Source of the DNA: Oxalobacteraceae bacterium UBA4003
Lineage (GTDB): Bacteria; Pseudomonadota; Gammaproteobacteria; Burkholderiales; Burkholderiaceae_D
Length of the DNA: 64,000 nt
Assembly (NCBI GenBank): GCA_002384815.1
Contig: DGBN01000065.1
Span: forward strand, 163,499-227,498
Direction of reading: 5' to 3'
The notes below the pieces were generated by a model that saw nothing but the letters and a program-made list of their open reading frames with translations, had not been told where the DNA came from and did no database searches. The position numbers were made by a program, and so were the translations under genes. Shown here one piece after another: positions 61,709 to 64,000 of the stretch. Position 1 is the first letter of the stretch, and each line of letters begins with the position of its first letter.

Positions 61709-62557
61709 ATGGACGATCCATTCGTATATCTGAACGGTACGATGACCCCTCTCTCTGAGGCAAAAATTCCGGTGCTGGATCGCGGCTTCATTTTTGGCGA
61801 CGGCATCTACGAAGTCATTCCGGTTTATCAGCGCAAACTGTTCCGGCCCGAACAGCATCTGCAGCGCCTGTTTCGCGGTCTGGCTGCGGTGAGCATAGAC
61901 AATCCCTACGATGCCCAAGGCTGGCTGGCCCTGATCGAAGAAGTGGTGCGCCGGCATCCGGCAGAAAACCAGTTGGCGTATATGCAAGTCACGCGCGGTG
62001 TCGCCAAACGTACGCACGCTTTTCCGCAAACCGAACCGACCCCGACTATTTTCATCATGAGCAATCCGCTCGTGCCCTTGCCCGATGAGGCGCGCACAAA
62101 CGGCGTTGCCTGTGTGTCAATGGAAGACCAGCGCTGGCTGCATTGCGAAATCAAATCCATTTCCCTGCTCGGCAACGTGCTGGCGGCGCAGAACGCAGCA
62201 GTGCATGAGGCCAGTGAATCCATCCAGTTTCGCAACGGCTTTCTGACGGAAGGCTCGGCCTCCAATGTATGGATCATCAAGAACGGCAGCCTGATCGGGC
62301 CGCCGCGCGACAACCTGATTCTGGAAGGCATACGCTACGGCCTGATGGAAGAATTGTGCGCCGCCGACCGCATTCCATTCGAGACCCGACGCATTGCACG
62401 CGCTGAAGTATTTGCCGCCGACGAAGTATTATTGTCATCGGCCTCGAAAGAAGTGCTGGCCGTCGTCACTATCGACGGCCAGCCTATAGCAAACGGCAAA
62501 CCCGGCCCCATATACGAGAAGCTGTACGCTGCCTATCAGGCCGCCAAGACAGCGTGA
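61709..62557 (+). CDS. D-amino acid aminotransferase (PLP class IV)
   Basis: 282 residues. PLP class IV motifs: PVLDRGFIFGDGIYEVIPVY, the arginine/pyridoxal contact AYMQVTRGVAKRTHAFP, the catalytic lysine in CEIKSISLLGNVLAAQ, FLTEGSASNVWII and LSSASKEVLAVVTID. The size and the RGF.FGDG.YEV start fit D-amino acid aminotransferase (Dat), which would make D-Glu or D-Ala for the wall; the neighbours dacC and lipB are the typical order in Burkholderiales. Branched-chain aminotransferase activity cannot be ruled out by sequence alone. Confidence 0.88.
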   Translation: MDDPFVYLNGTMTPLSEAKIPVLDRGFIFGDGIYEVIPVYQRKLFRPEQHLQRLFRGLAAVSIDNPYDAQGWLALIEEVVRRHPAENQLAYMQVTRGVAKRTHAFPQTEPTPTIFIMSNPLVPLPDEARTNGVACVSMEDQRWLHCEIKSISLLGNVLAAQNAAVHEASESIQFRNGFLTEGSASNVWIIKNGSLIGPPRDNLILEGIRYGLMEELCAADRIPFETRRIARAEVFAADEVLLSSASKEVLAVVTIDGQPIANGKPGPIYEKLYAAYQAAKTA

Positions 62558-62614
62558 ATCTTTAACTTTTATCTTGCACTCGACCTGCAACTGCAAGCAT
62601 CAACGATAGCCATC

Positions 62615-62884
62615 ATGACTGAACCTACCGAAAGCCTGATCGAATACCCTAGCGACTTCCCCATCAAGATCATGGGTTTGATGCAGGATCAATTTGCACA
62701 AACCATGCTGGAACTGGTCACGCTGCACGACCCGGAATTCCATGCCGGGAAAATGGATATGCGCCCATCGTCGGCTGGCAAGTATCTGGCCTTGACGGTG
62801 ACTGTGCGCGCTACCAGCCGCGAACAACTGGATAATCTGTACCGCGCGCTATCGTCGCATCCCATGGTCAAGGTCGTCTTGTAA
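62615..62884 (+). CDS. ybeD: DUF493 family protein (YbeD)
   Basis: 89 residues. Fold of the ACT-like DUF493 family: [55 protein letters not shown], shown here as short pieces. YbeD sits before lipB in E. coli also. Function unknown; a regulatory small-molecule-binding role is suspected. The stop is 8 bases before lipB. Confidence 0.92.
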   Translation: MTEPTESLIEYPSDFPIKIMGLMQDQFAQTMLELVTLHDPEFHAGKMDMRPSSAGKYLALTVTVRATSREQLDNLYRALSSHPMVKVVL

Positions 62885-62892
62885 GCCGGCGC

Positions 62893-63543
62893 ATGAGCGC
62901 AAGCACTTCTCCTCTCATCCTGCAGCGCGGCCGCGAATCCTACGAGATTACCTATGCCGCGATGCGCGCATTTACCGATGCGCGCACGGCGCAGACTGCC
63001 GACGAACTGTGGATAGTCGAGCATCCACCGGTGTTTACACTCGGCCTGGCGGCCGACCACACACACGTACTCGACGCGCACGACATCCCCGTTGTGCAAA
63101 CTGACCGCGGCGGCGAAGTCACGTATCACGGCCCCGGCCAGGTTGTCATTTATCTCATGCTGGATTTGCGCCGCAATCACGCCGATGCGCGCATCTTCGC
63201 CCGCGAGCTGGTCAACAAAATCGAGCAGGCGGTGATCGATACGCTGGCAGCGTATAATCTGGCCTGCGAACGCAAGGCTGGCGCACCCGGCATTTATCTG
63301 TCTGATGGCCCGTTGCAAGGCGCAAAAATCGCGGCACTCGGTTTGAAAATACGCGGCAACGGTTGCACCTATCATGGTGTATCGCTGAATGTGGCGATGG
63401 ATTTGACGCCGTTTTCATGGATCAATCCTTGCGGTTACGAAGGCTTGATCACGATAGACATGCAAAATCTGGGTGTGCAGACAACATTAAAAGCCGTGCA
63501 AAATGCACTGGCGGAGAAATTGATGCACAACCTGTCCGGATAG
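62893..63543 (+). CDS. lipB: Octanoyltransferase
   Basis: 216 residues. It moves octanoate from octanoyl-ACP to lipoyl domains. [20 protein letters not shown] is the central motif. Also seen are [10 protein letters not shown], the catalytic lysine in [13 protein letters not shown], and the active cysteine in [14 protein letters not shown]. lipA follows after 159 bases, so both steps of lipoate synthesis are encoded here in the usual ybeD-lipB-lipA order. Confidence 0.95.
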   Translation: MSASTSPLILQRGRESYEITYAAMRAFTDARTAQTADELWIVEHPPVFTLGLAADHTHVLDAHDIPVVQTDRGGEVTYHGPGQVVIYLMLDLRRNHADARIFARELVNKIEQAVIDTLAAYNLACERKAGAPGIYLSDGPLQGAKIAALGLKIRGNGCTYHGVSLNVAMDLTPFSWINPCGYEGLITIDMQNLGVQTTLKAVQNALAEKLMHNLSG

Positions 63544-63702
63544 AAAACTTCTGCCGGCCACCTTACCGTTCTACCTTGCTGTTTTGTATTACCCGCAACA
63601 TCCATTTTATCGCGGCAAAGACCAACATCAGCGCCGCGCGTCCTTATCCAGCGCCGCACCCGACACTGCCATGGGGACACCTGACAAAGAGCGACCAGCC
63701 CA

Positions 63703-64000
63703 ATGACGACCGATACCAATCCAGAATCCTCCACACCTTCTGCTCCCGCTTACAATCCAAGCGAAAAACAAAAAGGTTCGGCCAAAACCATACGCATCCC
63801 GATCAAGGTGGTGCCGATGGAGCGACTGCCGAAACCGGACTGGATACGCGTCAAGGCCGCATCGCCCTCAACCCGATTTTACGAAATCAAGGACATCCTG
63901 CGCGCCAACAATCTGGTGACCGTGTGCGAAGAAGCCAGTTGCCCGAACATCGGCGAATGCTTCGGCAAGGGCACCGCGACCTTCATGATCATGGGCGACA
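63703..64000 (+). CDS. lipA: Lipoyl synthase, N-terminal part (cut by the window)
   Basis: ATG 63703 opens a frame that runs off the right edge after 99 codons. The variable N-terminus is followed by [12 protein letters not shown] and the auxiliary iron-sulfur cluster motif [26 protein letters not shown], given here as [12 protein letters not shown] and [12 protein letters not shown]. LipA is a radical-SAM enzyme that inserts two sulfurs into octanoyl chains. The radical-SAM CxxxCxxC triad lies beyond the window. Confidence 0.95.
   Translation, partial: MTTDTNPESSTPSAPAYNPSEKQKGSAKTIRIPIKVVPMERLPKPDWIRVKAASPSTRFYEIKDILRANNLVTVCEEASCPNIGECFGKGTATFMIMGD

Overview
The window is a typical betaproteobacterial chromosome segment of moderate G+C. 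Gene content and gene order (DUF484 next to xerC, birA-coaX-SPOR, dacC-dat-ybeD-lipB-lipA, secB-gpsA, PhaM, argB with a HAD nucleotidase and SlmA) point to Burkholderiales, most likely Oxalobacteraceae near Herminiimonas or Janthinobacterium. That placement rests on recalled family and synteny knowledge; no search was run. I see no rRNA, tRNA, CRISPR array, insertion sequence or prophage. Coding density is high, both strands are used, and lipA is cut at the right edge.

Layout. 1-12 kb: ProQ/FinO tail, TauE permease, MFS transporter, PhaM, a truncated amino-acid-binding protein, two tandem DUF3108 proteins, queC, pssA, a small EF-hand protein, a periplasmic binding protein, cca and a GST. 12-20 kb: slt, fau, and a minus-strand methyl-cycle block (metK, a carboxypeptidase, then ahcY-PF04020-metF behind a clear S-adenosylhomocysteine riboswitch). 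20-25 kb: two lipid A acyltransferases, dapF-DUF484-xerC. 24.6-30.2 kb: a metal (probably zinc) homeostasis locus with a Zur-like Fur protein, a COG0523 GTPase, a zinc-finger-less DksA carrying a histone-H1-like tail, a small membrane protein and a TonB receptor. A 17-bp box occurs in front of both putative transcription units. 30-34 kb: a two-STAS protein, and hslVU behind a likely sigma-32 promoter.

34-42 kb: a cupin gene with a palindrome over its -10, then gpsA, an SH3 protein, secB, grxC and a rhodanese on the minus strand, and gpmA-envC-ctpA and moeB on the plus strand. 42-47 kb: a tandem PilJ-domain protein diverges from a Spy/CpxP-like gene followed by a response regulator and a histidine kinase; a perfect CpxR-type box lies between them. 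46-52 kb: a pabB-pabC fusion, slmA, a nucleotidase, a TraB/GumN protein and argB. 52-64 kb: SPOR-coaX-birA on the minus strand diverges from a four-gene Mla-like lipid transporter plus VanZ, followed by a ferredoxin-like protein, a hydrolase, dacC, a D-amino acid aminotransferase, ybeD, lipB and lipA.

The parts most worth following are the metal locus with its shared box, the H1-tailed DksA, the Cpx-like autoregulated system, the two-STAS protein and the cupin operator.
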